Below, in pieces: positions 10,103-18,731 of a DNA stretch of 37,932 nt. Source of the DNA: Oculatellaceae cyanobacterium Prado106 (GTDB lineage: Bacteria > Cyanobacteriota > Cyanobacteriia > Elainellales > Elainellaceae). The translations under genes were made by a program, and so were the position numbers. The stretch spans positions 1-37,932 of the forward strand of contig JALOOP010000054.1 of assembly GCA_025454315.1 (NCBI GenBank). The letters are read 5' to 3'. Position 1 is the stretch's first letter. Every line of letters begins with the position of its first letter. The notes below the pieces were generated by a model, which was not told where the DNA came from, did not search any database, and saw only the letters and a program-made list of their open reading frames with translations.

Positions 10103-11287
10103 ATGGCCGTATCCAAACAGTCTCAAGTGCCCTCTGAATCATCTGCTGAATTATCTACTAGAGTATCGTCCATCCCCACTCCAGTCTCTACAGGTCGTCT
10201 CCTGGTAGCGGCCAGCGGTACGGGCGGTCATCTGTTCCCTGCGATCGCCACTGCCCAACAACTCCCCGACTTCAAAATCGAATGGCTCGGCGTACCCGAT
10301 CGCCTCGAAACCCAACTCGTCCCCAACCAATATCCCCTCCACACCATCAACGTTGGCGGCTTTCAACAAAAGCTAGGGCTAGGCACCCTCAAAACCTTCG
10401 GCAAACTGCTGCTCTCGGTTCTGGAAGTCCGCAAACTCCTCAAAGCCGGACAGTTCCAAGCCGTCTTCACCACAGGCGGCTACATCGCCGCTCCCGCCAT
10501 CCTGGCCGCAAAGTCCCTCGGATTACCCGTAGTGCTGCATGAGTCCAATGCCCTACCCGGTAAGGTGACGCGCTGGCTCAGTCCGCTTTGTACGAGAGTG
10601 GCGATCGGCTTTGACGCTGCCGCCCAATATCTGCCCAACGCCAAAACCGTCTTTGTCGGAACCCCCGTCCGCGCCCAGTTCCGCACCGAAACACCGCCGC
10701 CGCTCACCGATTTGCCCATTCCCGCTGATGTTCCTTTGATTGTCATCGTGGGCGGCAGTCAGGGAGCCGTCAGCGTCAACCAAATGGTGCGCCAATCCGC
10801 CCCCGCCTGGATCGAAGCCGGAGCCTGGATTGTCCACCAAACGGGGGAAAGCGATCCCGATCGCACCTGCTACACCCATCCCCACTATTTCGCCCTCCCC
10901 TTCTACCAGGACATGGCCGCCCTCTTCCACCGCGCCAACCTGGTCATCAGCCGCGCCGGAGCCGGAAGCCTCACCGAACTCGCCATCACCCACACGCCCT
11001 CCGTCCTGATTCCCTACCCCTACGCCGCCGAAGATCACCAAACCTTCAACGCCCGTGTCTTCGCCGATGCCGGAGCCGCCCTCCTGTTCCCACAGTCCGA
11101 ACTGACAGCAGAGTTGTTGCAAAGAAAGGTGTTGGAATTGTTGCGATCGCCCTCTACCCTCCAGGACATGGCCACCGCATCAGGACAACTCGCAGTCACC
11201 AACAGCGCTGAGTTATTAGCAACGTTGCTCAAAACCTTAATTTCGGAGAAGAGGATTAGAGAAGAGGAAGGACGATCAGGACGATAG
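10103..11287 (+). CDS. murG: MurG, lipid II synthase GlcNAc transferase
   Basis: It transfers GlcNAc from UDP-GlcNAc to lipid I, giving lipid II for peptidoglycan, at the inner face of the plasma membrane. Visible motifs are the first Gly loop SGTGGHLFPA (38-47), TTGGYIAAPAI, LHESNALPGK, the second-domain loop VGGSQGA, and the UDP-GlcNAc site SRAGAGSLTEL followed by PYPYAAEDHQ. An extension of about 30 Ser/Thr-rich residues precedes the first strand. A GGGAGAG ribosome-binding site lies 5-10 bases before the ATG. The C-terminal tail (KRIREEEGRSGR) is charged and probably disordered. Confidence 0.96.
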   Translation: MAVSKQSQVPSESSAELSTRVSSIPTPVSTGRLLVAASGTGGHLFPAIATAQQLPDFKIEWLGVPDRLETQLVPNQYPLHTINVGGFQQKLGLGTLKTFGKLLLSVLEVRKLLKAGQFQAVFTTGGYIAAPAILAAKSLGLPVVLHESNALPGKVTRWLSPLCTRVAIGFDAAAQYLPNAKTVFVGTPVRAQFRTETPPPLTDLPIPADVPLIVIVGGSQGAVSVNQMVRQSAPAWIEAGAWIVHQTGESDPDRTCYTHPHYFALPFYQDMAALFHRANLVISRAGAGSLTELAITHTPSVLIPYPYAAEDHQTFNARVFADAGAALLFPQSELTAELLQRKVLELLRSPSTLQDMATASGQLAVTNSAELLATLLKTLISEKRIREEEGRSGR

Positions 11288-11422
11288 GATGATTCGCAGT
11301 TCTTAGGTTGAGCGTTCGGGTCAGGCTGGGGGAACTCTGAGACAGGATCACCCTGTAAAGTGCATTCCACCTCACAATTGGCTACCTGCACCCCTTCTTT
11401 GCAACTCTCAACAGCACTCATC

Positions 11423-12274
11423 ATGTTTAGCGCCACCGAACTGCTCATCAACGATTTTGTTCACAAGCTCAAAGAGGGCTACCGTCGCACCTACGGCGGC
11501 TGGAAGCATGACTATGAAGACATCATTGGTTGGGTCGGATCGATGGCTTTGGAAAATATTGCCAATAGTGATGCACTGTATCACAACGTGGAACACACGA
11601 TTTTGGTGACACTGGTTGGACAGGAAATTTTACGGGGAAAACACATTCGCGAGGGTGGTGTTTCCTGTGAAGACTGGCTGCATTTTATTGTGTCGCTGGT
11701 TTGTCATGACATTGGTTATGTCAAAGGTGTTTGTCAGCAGGACAGCAACGGTTGGTATGCCACGGGGCAGGGGGATGAGCGAGTGCATTTGTCCTGTGGA
11801 TCTTCTGATGCTGGACTAACGCCTTATCATGTCGATCGGGCAAAACTGTTTGTGCAGGAACGGTTTGGCCGTCATGCATTAATTGATGCCAAGACGGTGA
11901 TTCAAAATATTGAGTTAACCCGCTTTCCCGTACCCAAAGCTGAAGATCATCAAGACACCGTTAATTTTCCGGGGCTGATTCGCGCCTCGGATTTGATTGG
12001 GCAATTGAGTGATCCTCGGTATTTGAAAAAGATTGGGGCTTTGTATTACGAGTTTGTGGAGACGGGGGTGGCTCAGGCGTTGGGTTACCGTCATCCTGGG
12101 GATTTGCGACAGAATTATCCAAAGTTTTATTGGAATGGGGTTTATCCCTATGTGAAGGATGGCTTGCGCTATTTGGAGTTAACGCAGCAAGGAAAGCAAG
12201 TGATCGCAAATTTGTACTGCAATGTGTTTGTGGTGGAGCATGAGCCTTCGGATGTGGAAGCGGTGAGTGCTTAG
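11423..12274 (+). CDS. HD-domain metal-dependent phosphohydrolase
   Basis: The protein has 283 residues from the ATG at 11423. A GTG 63 bp upstream would add 21 non-conserved residues. Metal-binding signatures are YHNVEHT (53-59, H54 and H58), the HD pair CHDIGYVKG (H95, D96) and a later RASDLIGQLSD holding a conserved Asp. The HNxxH spacing resembles cyclic-nucleotide phosphodiesterases more than ordinary HD hydrolases, so a nucleotide phosphodiesterase is possible (inference). There is no signal peptide or membrane segment. A strong terminator hairpin follows at 12309-12362. Confidence 0.82.
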   Translation: MFSATELLINDFVHKLKEGYRRTYGGWKHDYEDIIGWVGSMALENIANSDALYHNVEHTILVTLVGQEILRGKHIREGGVSCEDWLHFIVSLVCHDIGYVKGVCQQDSNGWYATGQGDERVHLSCGSSDAGLTPYHVDRAKLFVQERFGRHALIDAKTVIQNIELTRFPVPKAEDHQDTVNFPGLIRASDLIGQLSDPRYLKKIGALYYEFVETGVAQALGYRHPGDLRQNYPKFYWNGVYPYVKDGLRYLELTQQGKQVIANLYCNVFVVEHEPSDVEAVSA

Positions 12275-12308
12275 ATAGATTTGTGAATGGGGAAATTAAA
12301 TCGTAGAG

Positions 12309-12362
12309 ACGCAGAGATGCAGAGGGAAGAGAGAGACTTCTGCATCTCTGCGTTAATTTTTT
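12309..12362 (+). terminator. Terminator built from the GACGCAGAGAT repeat family
   Basis: A perfect 15-bp inverted repeat (ACGCAGAGATGCAGA at 12309-12323 with its complement at 12339-12353) is followed by TAATTTTTT. It sits 35 bp after the HD gene stop. The arm sequence belongs to the CTCTGCGT octamer repeat family seen again at 12451-12480. Confidence 0.75.
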
Positions 12363-12450
12363 GGAAGTGGAAGCGGCGGTTGCTTTAAGGGTAGTTAGGT
12401 AAAAACTGCCCCTAAAACGCTGGATCGCACAGTGAAGTAAAAATTCCTCT

Positions 12451-12480
12451 GCGTCTCTGCGTCTCTGCGTCTCCGCGCTC
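12451..12480. repeat. CTCTGCGT octamer array
   Basis: Four tandem copies of the octamer CTCTGCGT (the last degenerate, CTCCGCGC) lie directly after the proB stop. Sister copies lie at 23485-23510 and, in degenerate form, at 22753-22777. Confidence 0.75.
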
Positions 12481-12491
12481 AATCCTGAATT

Positions 12492-13604
12492 TCAAGCCAT
12501 CAGCACCATGTTGTCCCGATGAACGACAGTGTCTTCTCCGACGTAGCCCAGAATGGATTGGATGGCGTCGGATTGTGCGCCCTGGATTTTGTCGAGTTCC
12601 AGGCTGCTGTAGTTGACGATGCCTCGGGCGACTTCATGGCCGGAGAGGTCGCAGATTTGCACAGCGTCGTGGCTGTAGAATTCGCCTTCGATGCCAGTGA
12701 TACCTGCGGCTAGGAGCGATCGCCCCTTTTGAGTCAGCGCTTTGACGGCTCCGGCATCGACGAGGAGTTTGCCGGAGGGCACGAGGCCATGGGCAATCCA
12801 GCGTTTGCGGGCGTTGATGGCGGTGGGTTGGGCTTCAAACTGGGTGCCGAGGGGTTCGCCCTGGAGGATTTGGGCAATTTTTTGGGGCGATCGCCCTTCG
12901 GTAATCACCGTCCGAATCCCGGCAGTGGTGGCAATCCGGGCTGCGGCAATTTTGGTGACCATACCGCCTGTACCCCAGTTGCTGCCGCGATCGCCCACTT
13001 CCACATTCAATTCCATCAGTTCATCAATGTTGCCGACCCAGGGAATGGGTTGAGCATCGGGGTTGGATCGGGGGTCGGCGGAGTAGAGGCGATCGACATC
13101 GGTCAGCAAAAACAGCCAATCGGCTTCGACCAGGCTGGCCACCATGGCGGAGAGGGTGTCATTGTCGCCAAATTTGAGTTCTTCGATCGCCAAGGTATCG
13201 TTTTCATTGACAATCGGCACAACGCCCAGCTTGAGCAATTGGCGAAAGGTGCGGTAGGCGTTGACATAGCGGCTGCGCTGCACCAGATCGCTGCGGGTCA
13301 GCAGAACCTGGGCGATCGGCTGTTGCAGAGAGGTGAAGAAGTCATCGTAGACCCGCATGAGTCGCCCCTGTCCCACCGCTGCAACCGCCTGCTTCATGGC
13401 CATAGTGCGAGGCCGTTCCGTTAGTCCCAGTCGGGCACAGCCCACGCCCACCGCTCCGGAGGAGACGAGAATGACTTGGTGTCCCTGTTGTCGTAGGGCG
13501 CTAATGGTTTCGACCAGTTGGGCGATCGTGGAGAGTGCCAAAAATCCAGTATCGGGTTGGGTCAGGCTAGAGGTACCGATTTTGATGACGAGCGTTTGGG
13601 ACAT
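12492..13604 (-). CDS. proB: Glutamate 5-kinase with PUA domain
   Basis: This is the first enzyme of proline synthesis: ATP-dependent phosphorylation of glutamate to glutamyl 5-phosphate. The amino-acid-kinase domain (residues 1 to about 260) shows [35 protein letters not shown] and [14 protein letters not shown]-terminal PUA domain (about 275-360: [11 protein letters not shown]...ARGIVNYSS) completes the long form, 370 residues, as in E. coli. The family's feedback control by proline is known biochemistry, not visible here. A foldback heptamer element begins about 13 bp upstream of the ATG. Confidence 0.96.
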   Translation of the reverse strand: MSQTLVIKIGTSSLTQPDTGFLALSTIAQLVETISALRQQGHQVILVSSGAVGVGCARLGLTERPRTMAMKQAVAAVGQGRLMRVYDDFFTSLQQPIAQVLLTRSDLVQRSRYVNAYRTFRQLLKLGVVPIVNENDTLAIEELKFGDNDTLSAMVASLVEADWLFLLTDVDRLYSADPRSNPDAQPIPWVGNIDELMELNVEVGDRGSNWGTGGMVTKIAAARIATTAGIRTVITEGRSPQKIAQILQGEPLGTQFEAQPTAINARKRWIAHGLVPSGKLLVDAGAVKALTQKGRSLLAAGITGIEGEFYSHDAVQICDLSGHEVARGIVNYSSLELDKIQGAQSDAIQSILGYVGEDTVVHRDNMVLMA

Positions 13605-13618
13605 AGGAGCGGAGGTGG

Positions 13619-13778
13619 ACGGGGAGGGGGGAAAGGGGAAGGGGGAAGGGGGAAAGGGGATGTCTTGGAGGATCTCTTTGGGGAATGTCGATGACAGATT
13701 TCAATGTGACACCTGGTGAGTTCCAAGGTTCTATCGATGAAAGCCCTTTCGCCTTTTCCCCTTCCCCTTTCCCCTTCT
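13619..13778. repeat. Foldback heptamer element E
   Basis: G-rich arm 13619-13660, spacer 13661-13744, C-rich arm 13745-13778. It lies directly upstream of proB. The spacer is clearly related to that of element M at 37613-37690: both contain a GATCTCTT...GGGGA core, then ACAGATTTCA and TTCTATC in the same order. Confidence 0.8.
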
Positions 13779-13800
13779 TATGCTCTAAAAAAGTTGCTAC

Positions 13801-13854
13801 AAAATTGTAAAGCGCCCCGCTTCTATTGGTGAAGGGGACGCTTTACAAAATTTT
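13801..13854. repeat. Long inverted repeat, 23-24 bp arms
   Basis: The arms at 13801-13823 and 13831-13854 share TGTAAAGCG(C/T)CCC and pair around a 7-base loop. Both flanks are A/T rich. It may be a terminator or a MITE-like palindrome. It lies between proB and a candidate plus-strand small transcript. Confidence 0.65.
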
Positions 13855-13855
13855 A

Positions 13856-13884
13856 TTGGGTTTTAAAGGTTAGGGTCTTATATA
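13856..13884 (+). promoter_or_regulatory. Candidate sigma70-type promoter
   Basis: TTGGGT (13856-13861) and TATATA (13879-13884) are separated by exactly 17 bp. No large gene follows, but a hairpin with a T-rich tail appears about 210 bp downstream on the same strand, so a small transcript is likely. Confidence 0.35.
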
Positions 13885-13890
13885 AGCTGA

Positions 13891-14140
13891 CCCCAGTTGA
13901 TTGATTACTTCTCTAGAGTAGCAGCGGAATCTGATCCCGAAGATTTCCTTAATTTTTTCTTTAGAATCATGTCCGTAGTTTTAGGAATGACTCGAAGGAT
14001 TGCGGGAAAGATACGTTTCTACGTATTAGGCGCTTATCTCAACTGCCTGCTGGGCTTGCCTTTGAGTCGATTTTCTATATTTTGAACGGTGATTGACGAA
14101 GGGTAAAGAGGGGAATTACCCCTTCGTGATGTTTATTTTT
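13891..14140 (+). ncRNA. Candidate small RNA or small-protein transcript
   Basis: This is bounded by a possible promoter (13856-13884) and a terminator-like hairpin: ACGAAGGGTAA at 14096-14106 pairs with 14116-14127 and is followed by TTTATTTTT. Inside is a short frame 13969-14085 (MSVVLGMTRRIAGK...), without a clear ribosome-binding site. I do not recognise the peptide. It could equally be a non-coding RNA. Confidence 0.35.
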
Positions 14141-14204
14141 GGGGAGGTTGTAGGTTGACTTTGGCGAGGAGATATGCAGAGGTTAAGTGCAGGGTTGGTT
14201 TAAA

Positions 14205-14275
14205 AAAGGTGAACCCCCTCTTCTAGAGTGAGGGGTGCACAATAGCCTGCACTCTTCATGAGAAAGGGGGTTCTG
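14205..14275 (-). terminator. Terminator downstream of the yqeG-type gene
   Basis: On the minus strand GAACCCCCT pairs with AGGGGGTTC at the other end, with an inner TGCAC/GTGCA helix, followed by ACCTTTTTT. It starts 35 bp after the stop at 14309. Confidence 0.75.
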
Positions 14276-14308
14276 ATTTTCTGGAGATTAGAGTTCCTGG
14301 AAGTCTGT

Positions 14309-14830
14309 CTATTGGCGTGGGGTTAGGGTTGCGCCTAGGATTTGGGAGAGCCAGACTTCAAAGTTGCGGAGGAAATAGCGCTGGCTTTTTTTGGCGGGGT
14401 TGGTCATGGGTTCGACCAGGATGGTGAACATGCCCAGGCGGTTGCCGGCTAGCACGTCGGTGAAGAGGCGATCGCCCACCATGGCAATTTGATCGACGGG
14501 TAGATCCATTGCGGCGACAGCCTGTCTGAGTTTGCGGCGGGAGGGTTTGCGTGCGCCCAGGATGTAGGGCAGGTTGAGGGATTTGGCAATGCGGCTGATG
14601 CGCGCCTGACTCAGATTATTGCTGACCAACCAGAGATCGGTAGTGGGGCGAATGGCTTGCACCCACTGGCGCAGTTCTTCGGAGGTTTCCGGCATACTGA
14701 AGGGCACCAGGGTGTCGTCCACGTCTAGAACTAACCCCTTGAGGTTGTGTTGACGCAGCAATTCGGGGGTCAAGCTCAGCACTGAATGCCCCAGGTTGAG
14801 ATCAGGTTGCAGAAGTTTGCCCCAGCTCAT
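14309..14830 (-). CDS. YqeG-type HAD-superfamily phosphatase
   Basis: The protein has 173 residues from the ATG at 14830 (MSWGKLLQPDLNLG). The longer TTG-initiated frame adds 41 residues with no family match. HAD motifs are motif I LDVDDTLVPF, motif II VSNN, motif III Lys in ARKPSRRKL, and motif IV VGDRLFTDVLAGNRLGM. This fits the YqeG/HAD-IIIA family (phosphatidylglycerolphosphate phosphatase-like in some bacteria and plants), but the substrate here is not proved. It lies upstream of proB on the same strand, an order I recall as common in cyanobacteria. A terminator separates the two. Confidence 0.88.
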   Translation of the reverse strand: MSWGKLLQPDLNLGHSVLSLTPELLRQHNLKGLVLDVDDTLVPFSMPETSEELRQWVQAIRPTTDLWLVSNNLSQARISRIAKSLNLPYILGARKPSRRKLRQAVAAMDLPVDQIAMVGDRLFTDVLAGNRLGMFTILVEPMTNPAKKSQRYFLRNFEVWLSQILGATLTPRQ

Positions 14831-15767
14831 AGAAGAGGATCTAAATAAGATAAACAAAGACTTTACACCACCCAATCGTAAATCACTGTGAATGAAAGCT
14901 GTGCATGGAAGCTGTAAACGGGATCTGAGAACAGGAGCAAGGGTAAACCACAACAGAAAACGAGTGTTTTTCTGAAAAAGATGAAAATGAATCGATCGGA
15001 AGCAAAAATGCTAGAGCGCTGTTGGTCAGTTTTTGGGATGCCCTCATCCTTGAAAACGTTTAACCGCCTGCTAAACCTAAATCGATTCAACCATTCCATC
15101 ACTCCAATGCCCAATGCCCAATCTTTCCGATATGGGGGCATTCTTCTCCCTCACACCCAATCGAAATACCGTCCTCTAGCTATTCTATGTCTTTTGCTCT
15201 GAGGCTTTAGAGAATACCTGCATAGTATTCCCCAAGGGGGAGAACCGGACTACCCGAACTCTAACAGATTTCGGATTATCTCATTTCTTGCCAATCAACG
15301 GAACCTAGTTTGATTTTTGTTCATGTAGGTTTATGAAAGAGAATTTCACGTCTATTACTGAGGTTTGGTACGGGTTTCCATGAAGCTATTCCTGAAAATG
15401 ACCCACAATTAAAGTCTCTGAAGCAAGCTGAAGTCCAGCCCTGATGACCCGCATAATGACCCGCACGATGACCCGCCAAATCTCGCATGAGCGACAATCT
15501 ATGCTTGATGTGGAAGTCACGCACTTTCCCGATTACGCAATCTGCTGCTCAATTCTTCATCGGATTTACAGCAGTTCCGCAAGTTTCTCAAAAAATCACA
15601 TTTACTGAGAGAAAATTCGCAAATCCAGGGAAAACGGAAAGGTGAAAAGCGCCACGCTCCTTAAATCCTCACAGAAAATCCTCATTGAAATAAAAGAGAA
15701 CTGCCAATCGCCCTAACGACAAGTCACCCAATGAAGCCGTCCAAGATTCCCCTTCCCCCCTTGTCCC
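14831..15767. other. Long intergenic region, no convincing gene
   Basis: It contains minor tandem repeats (CAATGCC ×2 near 15105-15120, ATGACCCGC ×3 at 15442-15478) and a small inverted repeat GAATAC...GTATTC near 15210-15230. A minus-strand frame 14863-15141 of 92 codons has no family resemblance. A C-rich array starts at the right end. Confidence 0.5.
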
Positions 15768-15874
15768 TCACAGGCAAAAATTCCCGATCGCCCCAACGCT
15801 GCAATCTACAAAGCCGTCCAAGCTTCCCCTTTCCCCTTTCCCCTTTCCCCTTTTCCCTTTCCCCTTTCCCCCCA
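15738..15874. repeat. Duplicated C-rich arm unit entering the mutM 3' end
   Basis: Two tandem versions of a module of about 75 bp occur: AAGCCGTCCAAG(A/C)TTCCCC followed by a C-rich run, at 15734-15760 and 15811-15874. Each is preceded by a GATCGCCC(T/C)AACG-like stretch. The second run (CCCCTTT units) encodes the C-terminal tail of MutM. The motif CCGTCCAAGATTCCCC recurs at 27782-27797. Confidence 0.7.
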
Positions 15875-16718
15875 CTGGCTGACAATCAGGACAAAAATGC
15901 GCCGATCGCCCCGCCAGTTTCACCCGTGCGATCGGGGCACCGCAGGTTTGACAGGGTTGGCCTTCCCGGTCGTAGACCCAGGCGACATTGCCGTAGTTGC
16001 CATTGATGCCTTTGATGTCGCGGAAGTCGCTGAAGGTGGTGCCGCCTTCGCCAATACTGTCCTGGAGCACCTGGATGATGGCGGCGTGGAGGAGTTGGAT
16101 TTGCTTGGGCTTGAGGCTGGCGCAGTGGGTTTGGGGATTGATTTTGCTGAGGAAGAGGGATTCGTCGGCGTAGATGTTGCCGATTCCGGCGACGAGGGTT
16201 TGGTCGAGGAGGGCGTTTTTAATGGGACGCTGGCGATCGCGCAACCATCCCCGAAAGTACGGCACCGAAAACTCCGGCGAAAAAGGTTCAGGGCCCAGAC
16301 TGGCGAGAGTGGTGATGACTTGCTCTGGGGTTTGTTCCGGCGGCACCCACCAGATTTGGCCAAAGGTGCGCTGATCGACAAAGCGAAGCTCTTGGTTGTC
16401 GGCAAAGAAGAATCGGACGCGGCAATGTTTTTGCACGGGAGCATCCTGGGTACCCCACAGCAGTTGCCCCGTCATTCGCAGATGAACCCCCAGCCAGCCT
16501 GCGGCCTGGTTGTCTCGCACCAACTCAGCCAGGAGGTATTTGCCCCGTCGATGCCACTCCACTAGAGTCGTTCCCTGGATACCCGTAAGGAAATCGGTGG
16601 GGCGATCGGGGTGGGCGATGGTGCGATCGAGCAGGACAACACCCCCTTGAATCGTCTGATTCAAGGTCATTTGATTCAGTCCCCGGCGGACGGTTTCAAC
16701 TTCAGGTAATTCAGGCAC
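15768..16718 (-). CDS. mutM: Formamidopyrimidine-DNA glycosylase with repeat-encoded C-terminal tail
   Basis: This base-excision repair enzyme removes 8-oxoguanine and formamidopyrimidines and nicks DNA by beta,delta elimination. It has the catalytic N-terminus PELPEVE (GTG start at 16718, fixed by the required N-terminal Pro), HRRGKYLL with the conserved Lys60, and DQTLVAGIGNIYADE (H2TH). It also has the four-Cys zinc finger CQTC...CPDC (C256, C259, C276, C279). Family members normally end just after the last Cys. Here 36 extra residues (281-316) rich in Gly, Lys and Arg come from a CCCCTTT array. The core is intact, so activity is expected. Confidence 0.95.
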   Translation of the reverse strand: MPELPEVETVRRGLNQMTLNQTIQGGVVLLDRTIAHPDRPTDFLTGIQGTTLVEWHRRGKYLLAELVRDNQAAGWLGVHLRMTGQLLWGTQDAPVQKHCRVRFFFADNQELRFVDQRTFGQIWWVPPEQTPEQVITTLASLGPEPFSPEFSVPYFRGWLRDRQRPIKNALLDQTLVAGIGNIYADESLFLSKINPQTHCASLKPKQIQLLHAAIIQVLQDSIGEGGTTFSDFRDIKGINGNYGNVAWVYDREGQPCQTCGAPIARVKLAGRSAHFCPDCQPVGGKGKGKRGKGKGERGSLDGFVDCSVGAIGNFCL

Positions 16719-17095
16719 AGAGGATTTTAGAGTTTAGTTGAGCAGGTTGATTAGGATAAAAGTTCAATAGGATATACAGCCACTCGTGTGAAATAAGCAA
16801 GATGAAATTCGATCAATTAATCCAGGAATCATTCTTTGAAATTACCGGGTTTTGCCAAGTTCTAATTCAACAACGCTTGCAGTGGTAAGGACTAAAGTCC
16901 TTACTACAAACAGGCTTGTAGTAAGGACTTCAGTCCTTACAAACCAGCATCTAGACCCATAAATCCAGGAACCAAAACCTGGCTAATTGATCAACCTTCA
17001 TGATACCTATCCTGGAGTGCGGACAGACGGAACGACCATCCCACCAGCATTGAGGCGATGTTGTCCATCATTGAATTTTTGTAATTTATCTGAGG
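16719..17095. other. mutM-menA spacer with a palindromic element
   Basis: Apart from the inverted-repeat element at 16885-16940, nothing recognisable is seen. Confidence 0.5.
16885..16940. repeat. REP-like palindrome pair (GTAAGGACT...AGTCCTTAC)
   Basis: Two near-perfect 20-bp palindromes, 16885-16904 and 16921-16940, are joined by a 16-bp linker that is itself partly complementary (TACAAAC / GCTTGTA). The whole can fold as two hairpins or one 56-bp cruciform. From memory, similar units are widely dispersed in cyanobacterial genomes. Confidence 0.8.
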
Positions 17096-18190
17096 TTAGA
17101 GCAAAAAGCCTAGACACAGTAGCAAGCCGCTCCAGAAGTGAAAGTGAATGGCGATGAATTTGCTATTGCTGACCCGGTTGGGCTGGTCGTGGTAGGCGTT
17201 GACATGGCGGCAAAGTTTGAGCGCGAAGGGGAGGCTGAGGCCGATTAACAGAGTCCAAATGGGAAGCTGGTGCAGGCTAACCAGGAGCAGAGTTAGGGCA
17301 AAAACGCTGAGGGTGGCAAGGGTGAGAATCTTTGCGCCTTTCTGGGTGCCGAGACGGACAATGGGCGATCGCTTCCCCGCTGCCAGATCATCTTCAACCT
17401 GGTGAAAGTGAGAGCAAAACAAAACCAGTGAGGTGGTGATGCCCAGCAGCACAGAGGCGGCCAAACTGGTATTGCTCCAGGTTTGGGTCTGGCTGTAGTA
17501 GGCGGCGGACACGGCTAGAGGCCCGAAGCAGAAGAAGCACAAAATTTCGCCCAAGCCCTGATAGCCCAAGCGGAAAGGCGGCCCCTGGTAGGCGTAGCCC
17601 AGTAAACAGCAGACTAGGATAATTCCGAGAATGGTGGGGTCTTGTTGGAGGAGTGCGATCGCCAATATCCCCGCAATGCCCAGCGCCAGCAGCAGCGAAC
17701 TGAGGAGGAAAATTAGCGATCGATTCCCCGTCAGATTGACCAGAGAATGGGCTTTGTTGCGGTCAATACCCGTATCAGAATCAAAGACATCATTGCTCAG
17801 ATTCTCCCAGGCTAAAATCAGCACCGCAGACACCAGGAACGTGACAAAGATGGGAACCTGGAGAACCTGGGTGTGGGCATAGGCGATCGCCGTCCCCAAC
17901 AAAATCGGCAAAATCGCCACGCTATACATCGGTGGCTTAATCGCCGCTAACCAAAGTTTCTTCTGAGTGGAGGTCTGAGTAGAGGTCTGGGCAGAAGTCT
18001 GGGTGGGCTTTTGGAGAGCAGTGTGGGAGGCAGTCTGGGAGATAGCTTGAGGAGGAGCTTGAGTCACTGCTTGGGCAACAGGTTGAGCGATCGATGGGGC
18101 AACAGATGGGGAGACAGATGGGGAGACAGTCGGCGAAATCGCCGGAGTCGAGCGCGGAGTAAGGGAATCTTGCAGGGGATTCGGCAACAT
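17096..18190 (-). CDS. menA: 1,4-dihydroxy-2-naphthoate phytyltransferase
   Basis: It attaches the phytyl chain to dihydroxynaphthoate, a late step of phylloquinone (photosystem I quinone) synthesis, in the membrane. The UbiA-type core (about residues 76-364) has many transmembrane helices. Both Asp motifs are recognisable: NLSNDVFDSDTGIDRNK and the second, SHFHQVEDDLAAGKRSP. The ATG at 18190 is chosen over a TTG at 18271. Residues about 9-75 are an unusual Ser/Pro/Gln/Thr/Ala-rich extension of short repeats (SPTVSPSVSPSVAP, TQTSTQTSTQ). It is divergent from menF-menD. Confidence 0.93.
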   Translation of the reverse strand: MLPNPLQDSLTPRSTPAISPTVSPSVSPSVAPSIAQPVAQAVTQAPPQAISQTASHTALQKPTQTSAQTSTQTSTQKKLWLAAIKPPMYSVAILPILLGTAIAYAHTQVLQVPIFVTFLVSAVLILAWENLSNDVFDSDTGIDRNKAHSLVNLTGNRSLIFLLSSLLLALGIAGILAIALLQQDPTILGIILVCCLLGYAYQGPPFRLGYQGLGEILCFFCFGPLAVSAAYYSQTQTWSNTSLAASVLLGITTSLVLFCSHFHQVEDDLAAGKRSPIVRLGTQKGAKILTLATLSVFALTLLLVSLHQLPIWTLLIGLSLPFALKLCRHVNAYHDQPNRVSNSKFIAIHFHFWSGLLLCLGFLL

Positions 18191-18731
18191 GGGCAGAATA
18201 CTATCGAATGTTTGAATGTTGAAGTTCAATAAAAACGGGTCAAAATTTACCCTGTCGAATTTTAAGCGCAAATTTCAACGCAAAGACGCGACAAACCTAT
18301 CCCAAGGATGAGCCATTCGCTTCCCTAGTATCTCACTTTCAGCCCTCAAGGGGATGTAAGAAGGGGAAAGGGGAAGGGGGAAGGGGGAAAGGGCGATCAG
18401 TGCGCTGAGTCATGGAAGGTCATGGAAAAGGTTATAGAATCTGTCCCAAGCTGCGGCAGTCGTAGAATTTCCTAGAAAAACTAGGACACTGCACCGAGAC
18501 ACCCCCTTCCCCTTTTCCCTTTCCCCTTTCCCCCTCCCCCCTCGCCTGCCGATCGTCCATCAAATGTGCTACTTGTATTCATATTGTGTTGGGAGTGTAT
18601 CCCTTTTTGGATGCCGATTTGAGGCTGAAATGCTGCATTTCTTGGACTGCTTGAAACGCGGCTGATGGCTCTACAATCCGCTCACGACGCGCTTCCGATG
18701 ACCTCGCACTTTAGGCCAGTGTTTTAATTCG
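18191..18731. other. menA-menF divergent intergenic region
   Basis: Promoters for both directions must lie here, but no clear -35/-10 pair was assigned. It contains foldback heptamer element G. Confidence 0.5.
18361..18543. repeat. Foldback heptamer element G
   Basis: G-rich arm 18361-18393, spacer of about 110 bp (including the direct repeat TCATGGAA ×2), C-rich arm 18502-18543. It lies between the divergent menA and menF genes. Confidence 0.75.

Noticed and set aside
10553-11122. 189-codon minus-strand frame inside murG
   Set aside because: murG motifs are unequivocal on the plus strand; the opposite frame is a by-product of high GC third positions.
14863-15141. 92-codon minus-strand frame upstream of the yqeG-type gene
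   Set aside because: No family resemblance, no ribosome-binding site, and odd composition; kept as intergenic, though a short unknown protein cannot be excluded.
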